From JAMXLO01 sp963776505 (lineage in GTDB: Bacteria > Pseudomonadota > Alphaproteobacteria > Acetobacterales > Acetobacteraceae), in the NCBI GenBank assembly GCA_963776505.1, contig CAVZNH010000078.1:75188-139187 (forward strand): a stretch of DNA of 64,000 bases, read 5' to 3'. Shown piece by piece: positions 11,074 through 20,068 of this stretch. The notes below the pieces were generated by a model. The model was not told where the DNA came from. It saw nothing but the letters and a program-made list of their open reading frames with translations, and ran no database searches. Both the position numbers and the translations under genes were made by a program. How positions within the stretch are numbered: the first letter of the stretch is position 1; each line of letters opens with the position of its first letter.

Positions 11074-11610
11074 TCACTGTCGCAGCCGTTCGTTGCTCTG
11101 GCGCGAGATCCCGCCCAGCCGCGGCGTGCCCGCCGTCGACTTCTGCTTCGGGGTCAGGCCGAGCCAGGCGGCGAGATGACGCCCCGAGCGGAACTGCGAG
11201 ACATCCACCGTGAGGGCGAAGCTCAGCGCGGTGATCGGGCCGACGCCTGGTATCTCCGCCAGCAACTGGCTCACCGGGCTGCTCCTGTGCAGCCGGGCCA
11301 GGTCGCGGTCGAGCGCTGTCAGCCGCACGCTCAACTCGGCGATCCGTCCGCCCAGCTCGGCGAACATCGCGCCGGCCGGCTCAGGCACCGCCGGGTCGTC
11401 GGCAATGCGCGCCAACAGCGGCTCCACGTGCCCGGTTCCCTTGGCCGCGATCACGCCGAACTCCGCGGCATGGCCACGCACCGCGTTGACCAGTTGCGTA
11501 TGCTGCTTCACCAGCAACTCGCGCACCGACAGGACCATCGCCGCCGCCTGCTGCTCAGCCGACTTCACCGGAACGAAGACACGTCTGTCCTCCTGTTTCA
11601 AAGCCGTGGA
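11074..11610 (-). mobile_element. IS110-family transposase remnant (middle/C-terminal part)
   Basis: Residues from FVPVKSAEQQAAAMVLSVRE to RLGGISRQSNERLRQ match the transposase_20 (C-terminal) half of IS110-type transposases. LLAEIPGVGPITALSFALTV and FRSGRHLAAWLGLTPKQ are diagnostic. The N-terminal DEDD catalytic half is missing and the end is cut after GGISRQ. IS110 elements leave no inverted repeats or target duplications, so the boundaries are only approximate. Confidence 0.8.
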
Positions 11611-13077
11611 TGCCAGGCCTTCGCCCCATGGCGGCAAAGAGTGGCCGTGAGTTGATGATTTCACTCGTGAGCAGTTCGCCGGATGCCAATCAACGGCAAC
11701 GACGGCGCCACCTGCCAACAGCGTCGCAGATAGGATGAGCGCGCTGCGGATGCCTGCGACACCGCCTCCGGCCATAAACGCCCCGAACAGCGCGACGCCG
11801 ATGCCTCCGCCGGCCTGCCGTACGGTGTTCAGCACACCGGATGCGACGCCGGAGCGGGTACGCGGCACTGTGGCCAGCAACGCCGACGTCATCAGCGGAA
11901 CCGACAGCCCCACGCCCAACGGAAGCACCACCAGGCCCGGAAGCAACGACACATAGTTGGTTGTCGCGTTCAGTCGTGCGAGCAACCAGTAGCCTATGCC
12001 GGCGATCATCAGGCCCAGCGTCATTGGAATGCGCAGGCCGAACCGATGTCCGACTGTACCGGCAGCGACATTGGCCATCCCTAGCACCACCGGGAGCGGC
12101 AAGAAGGCAAATCCGGCGATTGCCGGCGAATAGCCGAGGATCTGCTGCAGATAGAGTCCCAGCAGGAAGATCGTGCCGTACAGCGTCAGGTTGATCACCA
12201 GGCCGACCAGTGTCGCGGCACCGAATGTCGGATTGCGGAAGAAGCCGAGGGGCACCATCGGGTCCACGGCACGCGCCTCTCTCAGCAGGAAGCCAGCGCC
12301 ACACAGCAGGGCACCGGCGAAGCCTGCGATCACCAGCGGTGCATCCATGCCGAGGCGTCCCGCCTCGATGATGGCGCCGGTCAGGCCGAGCAGCGTCAGC
12401 AATGCCAGCGCCTGTCCAGGCAGGTCGAGTGCCCCGTCCCGACGAGGTGTCTCGGCAACCGTGCGCCATGCCCACCAGATGCCGGCCGCACCGATTGGTA
12501 TGTTCACCAGGAAGATGCTGCGCCAGCCCAGCGCATCGACCAGCACGCCACCCAGCAGTGGCCCGGTGGACAAGGTCACGCTTCCGCCGGCGGTCCACAG
12601 GCTGATCGCGCGCGCCCGTGCGGCACCGTCATCGCCGCATGCATGGGTCAACAGGGCGAGCGAGCACGGGACAACGAATGCCGCACCCACGCCTTGTAGG
12701 GCCCGTGCCGCGATGAGCATCCCGGTGCCGGGTGCGACGCCACAGACCACCGATGCAATTGCGAACAACGTCAGTCCCGCAATGTACGCCCGTCGCGCGC
12801 CAAGCCGATCACCCAGCGCTCCCGCCGCAAGCAACAGCGATGCGAAGGCGATCGCATAGGAGTCGATGATCCATTGCAAGCCGGCGACGCCACCGCCAAG
12901 CGACTCGCTGATCCGTGCGAGCGCGACGTTGACGATGGAGACATCGAGCTGCACCAGCGCAAATCCGAAACTCGTGGCGGCAATGATTGGCCAGAGGGTG
13001 AGCCTTGCCGCGCGCCGTCGCGGCAAGGTCGTCGCGCACACGGTGGATGAAGTGAGGCTGGCATTCGGCACGTGCAT
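11074..13077 (-). CDS. DHA2-type MFS drug exporter fused in frame to IS110 transposase remnant
   Basis: The first roughly 470 residues are a DHA2 (EmrB/QacA-like) efflux protein: FALVQLDVSIVNVALARI, LQWIIDSYAIAFASLLLAAG, GDRLGARRAYIAGL, LWTAGGSVTLSTGPLLGGV and the matching C-terminal half. After VVAVDWHPANC (near 11690) the frame runs on, without a stop, into the interior of an IS110-family transposase up to 11074. The normal end of the exporter has been lost at the junction. The transport part may still work, with an extra tail of about 200 residues. The start at 13077 is MHVPNASL. Confidence 0.85.
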   Translation of the reverse strand: MHVPNASLTSSTVCATTLPRRRAARLTLWPIIAATSFGFALVQLDVSIVNVALARISESLGGGVAGLQWIIDSYAIAFASLLLAAGALGDRLGARRAYIAGLTLFAIASVVCGVAPGTGMLIAARALQGVGAAFVVPCSLALLTHACGDDGAARARAISLWTAGGSVTLSTGPLLGGVLVDALGWRSIFLVNIPIGAAGIWWAWRTVAETPRRDGALDLPGQALALLTLLGLTGAIIEAGRLGMDAPLVIAGFAGALLCGAGFLLREARAVDPMVPLGFFRNPTFGAATLVGLVINLTLYGTIFLLGLYLQQILGYSPAIAGFAFLPLPVVLGMANVAAGTVGHRFGLRIPMTLGLMIAGIGYWLLARLNATTNYVSLLPGLVVLPLGVGLSVPLMTSALLATVPRTRSGVASGVLNTVRQAGGGIGVALFGAFMAGGGVAGIRSALILSATLLAGGAVVAVDWHPANCSRVKSSTHGHSLPPWGEGLASTALKQEDRRVFVPVKSAEQQAAAMVLSVRELLVKQHTQLVNAVRGHAAEFGVIAAKGTGHVEPLLARIADDPAVPEPAGAMFAELGGRIAELSVRLTALDRDLARLHRSSPVSQLLAEIPGVGPITALSFALTVDVSQFRSGRHLAAWLGLTPKQKSTAGTPRLGGISRQSNERLRQ

Positions 13078-13158
13078 CTCCTCTTGCGAGTGATGCACGG
13101 AACGTGGGCAACAGCGCCCTGGATGTCCGGCCTGATTGCTTCGATGAGCACCGTAGCA

Positions 13159-14226
13159 TTACCGGCGATGGCGCCGCATCACATCCACAAGCCGATCGAG
13201 GGGCAACGCATGCGCTGTGCGGCCGGCGAAACCGGTCATCGTCTCGGCACCGGTAAGCGCGTTGAGAATGGCTTCTTCCGTCGCTTCCGCCGCAGCCTGA
13301 AACAGCGTGTTCATGTTGTCGGGCGATAGCATGCGAACGTCGCTGATCGCCTCGCCCCGGCGGACATGGTTGCCGGTTGCAAATGCAAGAAAAATGTCTC
13401 CGCTGCCGTTGAACCCGATGCCGCCAACCCAGGCGAGGCCCGTTGTGGCACGCCGCGCCAGTCGCTGGCACTGGATCGGCAGCAGTGGCGCATCCGTCGC
13501 CAGCACCACGATGATCGAACCGGCATCGCGTGGCGCGTTGCGATGCGACGGCACGATGTTCGAACCGATCTCTCGCCCGACCGGCACGCCATCGACGCGC
13601 AGAAGCTCACGTGCGCCATAGTTTGCCTGCACCAGCGCGCCGACGATGAAGCTCTCGCCTGCGGTGTTCGCCACGCGCGACGCAGTGCCGGTGCCGCCCT
13701 TGAACTCGTGGCAGATCATCCCCGTGCCGCCGCCGACATTGCCCTCGGCGATCGGTCCCGCGACTGCACTGTCCAGCGCGGCAATCGCATGTTCGGCAGT
13801 GACTGGGAAGCTCGCGGCGTCGCTGAGCCAGCCGTCATAGGTCTCCGCCACGACTGGCAGCAACCAGGGCACCGGCACCTTGTCGCGGATGGCGAGTGCG
13901 CAGATCGCGTCGCGCACCACGCCGACCGAATGCGTGTTGGTTATGCAGATGGGTGACGCCAGCAGCCCTTGTTCTGCGATCCACGCCCAGCCGGTCATCT
14001 CGCCATTGCCGTTGAACGAGTGAATGCCGGCGAACACGGCATCGGTCCACAGCTCCTGACCGCGCGGCCAGATCGCGGTGACGCCCGTCCGCACGACCAA
14101 TGGCGTGTCACGAATCAGCGTCGTGTAGCCGACGCGCACGCCAGGCACATCGGTGATGGCGTTCCACTGGCCCGGTGGCAGTGTGCCTGTGAGGATGCCA
14201 ACGTCACGCAGTCTGGCGCGCGGCAT
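13159..14226 (-). CDS. P1-family peptidase (DmpA-like aminopeptidase)
   Basis: Self-processing N-terminal-nucleophile hydrolase of the DmpA/S58 family, typically a D-/L-aminopeptidase or esterase. ITDVPGVRVGYTTLI near the start, EGNVGGGTGMICHEFKGGTG, and DAGSIIVVLATDAPLLP are family motifs. The Ser in GSIIVV is the expected nucleophile freed by self-cleavage. Start MPRARLRDVG at 14226, 355 residues, frame intact. It follows the LysR gene by 11 bp, so the two are probably one transcript. Confidence 0.9.
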   Translation of the reverse strand: MPRARLRDVGILTGTLPPGQWNAITDVPGVRVGYTTLIRDTPLVVRTGVTAIWPRGQELWTDAVFAGIHSFNGNGEMTGWAWIAEQGLLASPICITNTHSVGVVRDAICALAIRDKVPVPWLLPVVAETYDGWLSDAASFPVTAEHAIAALDSAVAGPIAEGNVGGGTGMICHEFKGGTGTASRVANTAGESFIVGALVQANYGARELLRVDGVPVGREIGSNIVPSHRNAPRDAGSIIVVLATDAPLLPIQCQRLARRATTGLAWVGGIGFNGSGDIFLAFATGNHVRRGEAISDVRMLSPDNMNTLFQAAAEATEEAILNALTGAETMTGFAGRTAHALPLDRLVDVMRRHRR

Positions 14227-14237
14227 ATCGGTTCCTT

Positions 14238-15132
14238 TCACACTGTTCGCAACGACACGGATCGCGCCTGTTCCAGCAGCCAGTCGCGGAAGATCAGCAG
14301 ACGCGGTGGTGGATCGACCGCTTCGGGATAGACGATGAAGTACGCAGCGGTCGGCGCGCACGCTGTGCCGCACCGGCCGTACCAGGCGGCCGGCGTCCAG
14401 CTCCGGCTGCGCCAGAATCCGCCGCGACAGCGCAACGCCGAGACCGTCGATCGCGGCGCGCAGCAGCAGGTCGGTCTCGCTGAACGTCATGCCTCGCCGC
14501 GATGGCGTCACATTCATGCCCAGTGCGCGAAACCACTCGTCCCACGGCTGTAGCGGTGTGTGCAGCAGCCGCGCCTTCGCGAGTTCGGCGAGCGTCTTCG
14601 GCAGGCGGCCGCCATTGAAGCGCGGGCTGCACACCGGGAACACGTCCTCATGCGCCAACTGCACCGCGATCAGGCCCGGCCATTTCCCGCTGCCATAGCG
14701 CACCGCAAGATCGACGTCCTCGGCGGAAAAATCCGCCAGCGCCTGGCCGGCGCGCACATTGATGTCGATGTCGGGATGGCGTCGGTTGAAGTCGGCAAGC
14801 CGCGGGATCAGCCAATGCGTCGCGAACGCCGGCAGCACACTGACAGTGAGCGCGCGGTGCGGCTGGGCACGCAGCTCGGCGACGCCACGGGCAATGCGGT
14901 CCAGCCCATCGCGCACCGTCGCGGCGAGCGCGCGGCCGGGCTCGGTGAGCTCCACGCCGCGACTGCGCCGATGAAACAGCGTCACGCCGAGTTCGCGCTC
15001 CAGCGCCTTTATCTGATGGCTGATCGCGCCGTGGGTGATATGCAGTTCTGCGCCGGCGCGCGAGAAGTTCTGGTGGCGCGCGGCGGCCTCGAAGGTACGC
15101 AGCGCGGCGAGCGGCGGCAGGCGCGGGGTCAT
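14238..15132 (-). CDS. LysR-family regulator (GcvA-like), one frameshift
   Basis: Transcriptional regulator. The N-terminal winged helix is clear (FEAAARHQNFSRAGAELHIT then HGAISHQIKALERELGVTLF), followed by the substrate-binding domain (VSVLPAFATHWLIPRLADF, DVDLAVRYGSGKWPGL). One extra base near 14345 moves the end into another frame (YFIVYPEAVDPPPRLLIFRD). Corrected length is about 297 residues. It starts at 15132, facing the oxidoreductase-MFS pair, and sits directly before the P1 peptidase. Its targets are likely these neighbours. Confidence 0.88.
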
Positions 15133-15138
15133 CCGATG

Positions 15139-15218
15139 TGAGCCAAATTCACCGACCATGTGAGAAATCGTCGTTACAAAGTCGAATGCCCGGCAGCTTA
15201 TGTGGTGAACCTGGCTCA
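15139..15218. promoter_or_regulatory. Inverted repeat in the LysR/oxidoreductase divergent promoter
   Basis: TGAGCCAAATTCACC (15139-15153) and GGTGAACCTGGCTCA (15204-15218) form an imperfect inverted repeat, 13 of 15 positions matching. They lie in the 105 bp between the divergent starts at 15132 and 15238. It could be a regulator operator, possibly for the neighbouring LysR protein. The latter link is inference. Confidence 0.5.
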
Positions 15219-15237
15219 TAGCAAGGGACGCCGCCGC

Positions 15238-15777
15238 ATGACCCGCGCCTTCACGTCGCTCGCCTTCAGCCCCTCGGTCCGCGCTACGCAAGAACGCTAC
15301 GGTTCGCGCGCACGCATGGCGCAGCTTGCGGCACGAGAACCTGAACGTGCGGCGCTGTCCGACGACATGCAGGATCGACTGCGCCGCGCCAACAGCATCA
15401 TCATCGGCACCGCCAGCCGCGAGGGCTGGCCCCATGTCCAGCATCGTGGGGGACCGCGCGGCTTCATCAAGGTGCTGGCGCCGGACGAACTGGCATTTGC
15501 CGATTACAGCGGCAACCGGCAGTACATCTCGGTGGGCAACCTCGCGGAGAACGACCGGATGTTCCTGCTGCTGCTCGACTATGCCGAGCGAACGCGACTG
15601 AAGATCTGGGGCCGAGGCGAAGTGATCGACGACGATCCCGCGTTGCTCGAGCGCGTGCGCGATCCGGACTATCCGGCGCGGGTCGAGCGCGTGATCCGCA
15701 TGCGCGTCGAGGCATGGGACACCAACTGCAACAGCCACATCCCGAAGCTGGTGCCGGAGGCCGGCCTCGATGGCTGA
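15238..15777 (+). CDS. Pyridoxamine 5'-phosphate oxidase-like flavin-binding protein
   Basis: A 179-residue split-barrel protein of the PNPOx-like superfamily. AFSPSVRATQERYGSRA and IIIGTASREGWPHVQHRGGP, then GFIKVLAPDELAFADYSGNR and LKIWGRGEVID are characteristic of the FMN-binding subgroup often annotated pyridoxamine 5'-phosphate oxidase family. The true substrate is unknown. Met at 15238 follows AAGGGA. Its end overlaps the next MFS gene by 8 bp. Confidence 0.85.
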   Translation: MTRAFTSLAFSPSVRATQERYGSRARMAQLAAREPERAALSDDMQDRLRRANSIIIGTASREGWPHVQHRGGPRGFIKVLAPDELAFADYSGNRQYISVGNLAENDRMFLLLLDYAERTRLKIWGRGEVIDDDPALLERVRDPDYPARVERVIRMRVEAWDTNCNSHIPKLVPEAGLDG

Positions 15778-16993
15778 ACCCATTGCCGCCGCCACTGCGT
15801 TGCCGCAGGCACGGCCAACGCATCTCGGCATCGTTCTCGGCCTGGCGATGGGGCCGGCGGTCGGTCTCGGCCTCGGGCGGTTCGCCTATGCATTGCTGCT
15901 GCCGGCAATGCGGCTCGATCTCGGCTGGAGCTATGCGGCGGCCGGCGCGATGAACACCGCCAATGCTGTCGGCTATCTGATCGGCGCATTGGCGGCGGCG
16001 CCAATCGCAGCGCGGTTCGGCGACAAGCGCGGCTTTGCGCTCGGGTTGCTGTTGGCCACGGCGTCGCTGTTCGCGACCGGCTGGAGCAGCGACTACGCCG
16101 TGCTCGCGGTGCTGCGCGCGGTAGCAGGAGCGGCAGGGGCGCTGTCACTGATCACCGGCGGCGCGTTGGCCGCTGCCGCCGGCGGAGGTGGCGGCAAGGG
16201 ACGGCCCACGCTGGCGCTGGGCGTGTATTTCGGCGGCGCCGGGTTCGGCATGGTGGTCTCGGCATTCGCAGTGCCGGCATTGGTGGCGGAGGCTGGCTGG
16301 CGCACCGGATGGTTCGTACTCGGCGCGCTCGCCACGGCAGCGACTGTCGCGGCACTGCCGGCTCTGGCGCGCGCACCAGACGTCGCAGCACATGAGCTGC
16401 GTCGTCCGCCGATCTTCACCCCGCACGCGACGCGCGGATTGCGCGCGGTGATGGTGAGCTACGTCCTGTTCGGCGCCGGCTACATCGCCTACACGACGTT
16501 CATCGTCGCCTATCTGCGAAACCAACTGGGCTTCGACGCTGGTGACGTGACGCTGTTCTGGTGCTGCGCCGGCGTCGCGGCGACCGGCGCCGGACTGGCG
16601 TGGGGGCCTCTGCTGTCGCGACTGTCCGGCGGACGCGGCGTGGCGTTGGCGAATGCCGTGGTGATGATCGGAGCGATCCTGCCGGTGCTGATCGCAACGC
16701 GGCCGGCGGTATTCGCGTCTTCTCTGCTGTTTGGCGGGTCGTTCCTGATCGTTCCGACCTCGGTCACCGCGTTCGTGCGCAAGGCGGTGCCGCCACGCGC
16801 ATGGACCGCGGCAATCGCGGTGCTGACCGTCGGCTTCGCCATCGGCCAGTGCATCGGCCCGTGGCTGAGCGGCGTGGTGTCGGACGCGCGTTACGGTCTG
16901 GCCGGCGGATTGCTGCTGTCAGGCGGCATTCTGGCAGGCGCCGCGCTGATCGCACTGCTGCAACGCGAGCCTACGCCCATGGGTCGACCATGA
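15770..16993 (+). CDS. YbfB/YjiJ-family MFS transporter
   Basis: A 407-residue membrane transporter with about twelve hydrophobic segments. GLGLGRFAYALLLPAMRLDL at the start and the NTANAVGYLIGALAAAPIA segment are typical of the YbfB/YjiJ subgroup. A glycine-rich stretch (AAAAGGGGGKGR) lies in the fourth to fifth segment loop. The start overlaps the upstream oxidoreductase gene, so the two are likely co-translated. It converges on the alcohol dehydrogenase gene with a 23 bp overlap of the coding ends. The substrate is unknown. Confidence 0.88.
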   Translation: MAEPIAAATALPQARPTHLGIVLGLAMGPAVGLGLGRFAYALLLPAMRLDLGWSYAAAGAMNTANAVGYLIGALAAAPIAARFGDKRGFALGLLLATASLFATGWSSDYAVLAVLRAVAGAAGALSLITGGALAAAAGGGGGKGRPTLALGVYFGGAGFGMVVSAFAVPALVAEAGWRTGWFVLGALATAATVAALPALARAPDVAAHELRRPPIFTPHATRGLRAVMVSYVLFGAGYIAYTTFIVAYLRNQLGFDAGDVTLFWCCAGVAATGAGLAWGPLLSRLSGGRGVALANAVVMIGAILPVLIATRPAVFASSLLFGGSFLIVPTSVTAFVRKAVPPRAWTAAIAVLTVGFAIGQCIGPWLSGVVSDARYGLAGGLLLSGGILAGAALIALLQREPTPMGRP

Positions 16994-18053
16994 CCTTCGC
17001 ATGCCGCTCTGGCTTCGCCAGCTCGGCAAACGCGCCCTTCACGCCATCCAGCCCGACATGCCCGGTGATCAGTGGCGTCACATCCACCTTGCCCTCGGCA
17101 ATGTTGCGCAGGCTGGCGGCAAACTCCTCGCCGGTATAGGCGAGCACGAATTGCAGATTGATCTGCTTGACGATGCCGAAGAACGGCTCGAACCGATCGG
17201 TATCCATGCACACGCCGACCACCACGATGCGTGCGCCGGGTGGAGCACCGGCGATGATCTGCTGAATCACGCCTGGGACGCCGACACATTCAAAGAACAC
17301 CGCCGGCCGCTGCTTCGGCCCGCTGCCGAACAACTGCGCGTAGCGGCTGCCGTCATAGCCGGGCGGTGTCGCGGCTTCCTGCCAGCTCTGATACGGCGAG
17401 GTCTCACCCGGATCGACCACGACATCGGCGCCCATGCGCAGTGCAAGCGCACGCCGCGCCGGCGAAAAATCCGCCGCGATGATCGGATGCACGTTGCGGA
17501 TCGCGAGGCCCGCGATCACCGCCAGGCCGACAGGTCCGCAACCGATGACCAGCGGCACATCGTCCGCCGCAAGCCGCGCGTTCTGCACCGCGTGCCAGCC
17601 CACCGCGATCGGCTCGGTGAGCGCCGCCTTGTCGGCGGGCAGCCCGTTCGGCACCTCGAGCAGCAGTCGCTCGGCGAGCGGCATGTACTGCGCGAAGCCG
17701 CCGGCGATGTCGTTGGAATAGCCGATGCCCTGCACCGTCTTGTCAGCGATCGTCATCGGCATCGAGCAGACCAGCGTGCCGGGTTTCAGGCGCCCCTCGG
17801 TGCCAGGACCGTGTTCGACGATTTCGCAGCAGAACTCATGGCCGAACACCACGTCGCGCGTCGGATCCATCGACAGGCGTCCGCCGGAGCGGCGCGCACG
17901 CTCGACAAACTGCGCCGTATGCTTTGCCGCGTGCAGATCGGTGCCACAGATGCCGCAGCACAGCGTCTTCACGAGCACCTGGCCTTCGGCCGGTCTGGGA
18001 TCGGCGACGGTATCGACCACGATGTCGCCGTGGCGGAAGATCGCTGCACGCAT
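16971..18053 (-). CDS. Zinc-dependent alcohol/polyol dehydrogenase
   Basis: Medium-chain dehydrogenase of about 360 residues. The catalytic zinc ligands are in CCGICGTDLH and GHEFCCEIVE, and the nucleotide-binding loop is VIGCGPVGLAVIAGLA. The usual four-Cys structural zinc loop is not evident at its normal place, as in threonine/sorbitol-type variants. I use the Met at 18053 (MRAAIFRHGD). It lies 24 bp ahead of nothing on its own strand but behind the DsbA-like gene (start 18691), a probable two-gene unit. The substrate is not known. Confidence 0.87.
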   Translation of the reverse strand: MRAAIFRHGDIVVDTVADPRPAEGQVLVKTLCCGICGTDLHAAKHTAQFVERARRSGGRLSMDPTRDVVFGHEFCCEIVEHGPGTEGRLKPGTLVCSMPMTIADKTVQGIGYSNDIAGGFAQYMPLAERLLLEVPNGLPADKAALTEPIAVGWHAVQNARLAADDVPLVIGCGPVGLAVIAGLAIRNVHPIIAADFSPARRALALRMGADVVVDPGETSPYQSWQEAATPPGYDGSRYAQLFGSGPKQRPAVFFECVGVPGVIQQIIAGAPPGARIVVVGVCMDTDRFEPFFGIVKQINLQFVLAYTGEEFAASLRNIAEGKVDVTPLITGHVGLDGVKGAFAELAKPERHAKVMVDPWA

Positions 18054-18076
18054 GGCATTTCCCCCGGTTTGCTTTG

Positions 18077-18691
18077 TCACGCCGCGAGCATGGCACGGAT
18101 ATCGGGCAGATGCTCGCGCCCCCAGAACAGTTCGTCATCAACGACAAAGCTGGGCACGCCGAACACGCCCTTCGCCTCCGCTTCGCGGCTGATCGCCGCC
18201 ACCTCATCGCGAGCTTCCTGCGCGTGCGCGGCGAACGCAGCGCCATCGGCACCCGACTCTGCCAGCACCGCGGCGATGACCGTGACATCCTCGATATCCA
18301 GCTCCCGCTTCCAGAAGCGCTCGAACACGATGTCATGATAACGGCGGAACACCGCATCGCCGGCGCGCTGCGCGTGCAGCATGCCGGCAGCGGCAAGGGA
18401 GGAATCCCAGATCTTCTGCGGTCCGCGAATCACCAGTCCGCGTTTGCGCGCCTGGCGACGGCAGTCCATGTAGCTGTAGCGCACGCGACGCCATTGATGT
18501 GCGTTGCGCTCCGCCTCCAGCACGTGCCCTTCCGCATCGAGGCGCGCCGAACCGAGAAAGCTTGGGATGTCGAGCACGTAGGGGCGCCATTCCAGGCGAA
18601 CCGGAAAGTCGCGCTCGAGTTCGTACTCAAGGTCCTTCGCCAGATAGGCGTAAGGGCTCTTGTAATCGGTATAGACCGTGATGCGGCGCAT
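18077..18691 (-). CDS. DsbA-like thioredoxin-fold protein, 2-hydroxychromene-2-carboxylate isomerase family
   Basis: A 204-residue glutathione S-transferase kappa/HCCA isomerase-type protein. YTDYKSPYAYLA replaces the CxxC of true DsbA with Ser-Pro-Tyr, as in HCCA isomerases. FGVPSFVVDDELFWGREHL carries the cis-Pro and the typical WGR end. HCCA isomerases act in aromatic degradation with glutathione, but the real substrate here is unknown. It lies upstream of the alcohol dehydrogenase, separated by 24 bp. Confidence 0.87.
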   Translation of the reverse strand: MRRITVYTDYKSPYAYLAKDLEYELERDFPVRLEWRPYVLDIPSFLGSARLDAEGHVLEAERNAHQWRRVRYSYMDCRRQARKRGLVIRGPQKIWDSSLAAAGMLHAQRAGDAVFRRYHDIVFERFWKRELDIEDVTVIAAVLAESGADGAAFAAHAQEARDEVAAISREAEAKGVFGVPSFVVDDELFWGREHLPDIRAMLAA

Positions 18692-18698
18692 GGCGTCC

Positions 18699-19329
18699 TC
18701 AGAGCGAGATGGTGCGGCGCTTCATTGCCTCGTCCCACAGCTTGCCGCGATCGAAATCAAACACCAGCTTTGGGTCCTCCGGTACAGTGAACCAGCCGCC
18801 GACCGCCAGTTCGCCTTCCAACTGCCCAGGGCCCCAACCGGCGTAGCCGAACGCGACAAGGCTCTGCCTGGGACCTTCGTGGTGGCCGATATCGCGCAGC
18901 ACGTCCGGGTTGCTGGTCATCGCGACGCGGCCGTCGATATTGACCGTGCCGGTGCGGTGATACTCGGCGCTGTGCGCGACGAGGCCGACCTCGGGTTGCA
19001 CGGGCCCCCCGGCATACAGCCGAACTGTGCCCTCGCTGCCCTTGCTGTCGAGGCCGAGCGCGTCGAGCAGCTGCGCGATCGGCAGTTCCTCGCGCGGCCG
19101 GTTGATCACGATACCGAGCGCACCATCCTTGTTGTGCTGCACCATCAGGATGACCGTGTGCTGAAACCGAGGATCGCTCATCTCGGGTGTCGCGACCAGA
19201 AGCTGGCCGGCCAAGCGATGCGCCTGGCTGAACGTCCTCGGGCTTTGCTTGCGCGGTGGCGCTGAGCAGCGGCGAAACGAGCAGGACGCCGAAGCACAGA
19301 ACGCCACGCCTGGACCGCATGAGAGCCAT
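18699..19329 (-). CDS. YqgE/AlgH (UPF0301) family protein with signal peptide, one frameshift
   Basis: UPF0301 protein of unknown biochemical function. The family core is clear: LAGQLLVATPEMSDPRFQHT, GALGIVINRP, YAGGPVQPEVGLVAHSAEYH and LVAFGYAGWGPGQLEGEL. Upstream, another frame encodes MALMRSRRGVLCFGVLLVSP followed by LLSATAQA, a clear Sec-type signal peptide. The two frames join through one extra base near 19230. Most YqgE proteins are cytoplasmic, so the signal peptide is unusual if the join is right. Without it the protein would start inside 19230. Confidence 0.8.
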
Positions 19330-19404
19330 CAGCCGATATCCTGCCGCGATGCACGAACGCGCGCAAATGCATATGATGCTGCGGTCAGGAGAAGGAAACC
19401 CAGG

Positions 19405-19968
19405 ATGCCAGACACCCCAACATTCGGCCGTTACACCGAGATCCCGTTCGATCGCATGACGTCGGAGCAGCAGGAGGGCTATCGCTTTCTGGTCGACGGC
19501 CCGCGCGGGCGCCTACCTGGCCCATACAAGGTCTGGGTGCACAATCCGAAGCTGGTGCATGCGGCCGCACCACTCGGGCAGCATTTCACGCCGGGGGCAT
19601 CGTCACTGACCGAGCGCGAGCGCGAGATCGCTGTCGTGGTCATCACCAGCAAGTGGCACTCGGCTTATCCCAACAATGCGCATGAGAAACGCGGCAAGGA
19701 GGTAGGACTGCCGGCTGCCGCAGTGGAGGCGATCGTCGCCGGATTGCCCACCGCGTTCGTCGATGCGCGCGAGCAGGTAGTGTACGAGGTCGCTATGGCG
19801 TTGGCCAATGTGCAGCTTGTGCCGCAGGGGCTGTACGATCGCGCAGTGAAGGTACTCGGCCACGAGAGCATCACCGACATGATCGTCCTGATGGGCTACT
19901 ACACGTGTGTATCGCTGACGATGAATTTCTATGCGGTACCGGCGGGGAGTCCCGGTCTGGCGCGCTGA
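19405..19968 (+). CDS. Carboxymuconolactone decarboxylase (CMD/AhpD-fold) family protein
   Basis: A 187-residue all-helical protein of the CMD superfamily. TEIPFDRMTSEQQEGYRFL, HFTPGASSLTEREREIAVV and SAYPNNAHEKRGKEVGLPA match the family. The CxxC redox pair of AhpD is absent, so peroxidase activity is unlikely. Start MPDTPTFGRY at 19405 has a strong ribosome site (AGGAGAAGGA). It faces the DUF2189 gene, with a large palindrome between the two ends. Confidence 0.85.
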   Translation: MPDTPTFGRYTEIPFDRMTSEQQEGYRFLVDGPRGRLPGPYKVWVHNPKLVHAAAPLGQHFTPGASSLTEREREIAVVVITSKWHSAYPNNAHEKRGKEVGLPAAAVEAIVAGLPTAFVDAREQVVYEVAMALANVQLVPQGLYDRAVKVLGHESITDMIVLMGYYTCVSLTMNFYAVPAGSPGLAR

Positions 19969-20062
19969 CTGTCATTGCGAGGAGCATAGCGACGAAGCAA
20001 GCTCGGTCACGTTCCAAACCTTGACCGAGATTGCTTCGTCGCGACGCTCCTCGCAATGACAG
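19969..20062. repeat. Large intergenic palindrome (REP-like)
   Basis: CTGTCATTGCGAGGAGC on the left pairs with GCTCCTCGCAATGACAG on the right; the inner parts (GACGAAGCAA and TTGCTTCGTC) also pair, around a central loop. Palindromes with this sequence are common intergenic repeats in alphaproteobacterial genomes. Here it sits between two convergent genes, where it could end transcription from both sides. Confidence 0.75.
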
Positions 20063-20068
20063 TGCGCC

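Noticed and set aside
13159..15831. An 890-residue minus-strand ORF joining LysR and P1 peptidase to a long N-terminal part
   Set aside because: The first 230 residues are antisense to the clear oxidoreductase gene at 15238-15777. LysR and the peptidase are two proteins; the joined frame exists only because of a shift near 14345.
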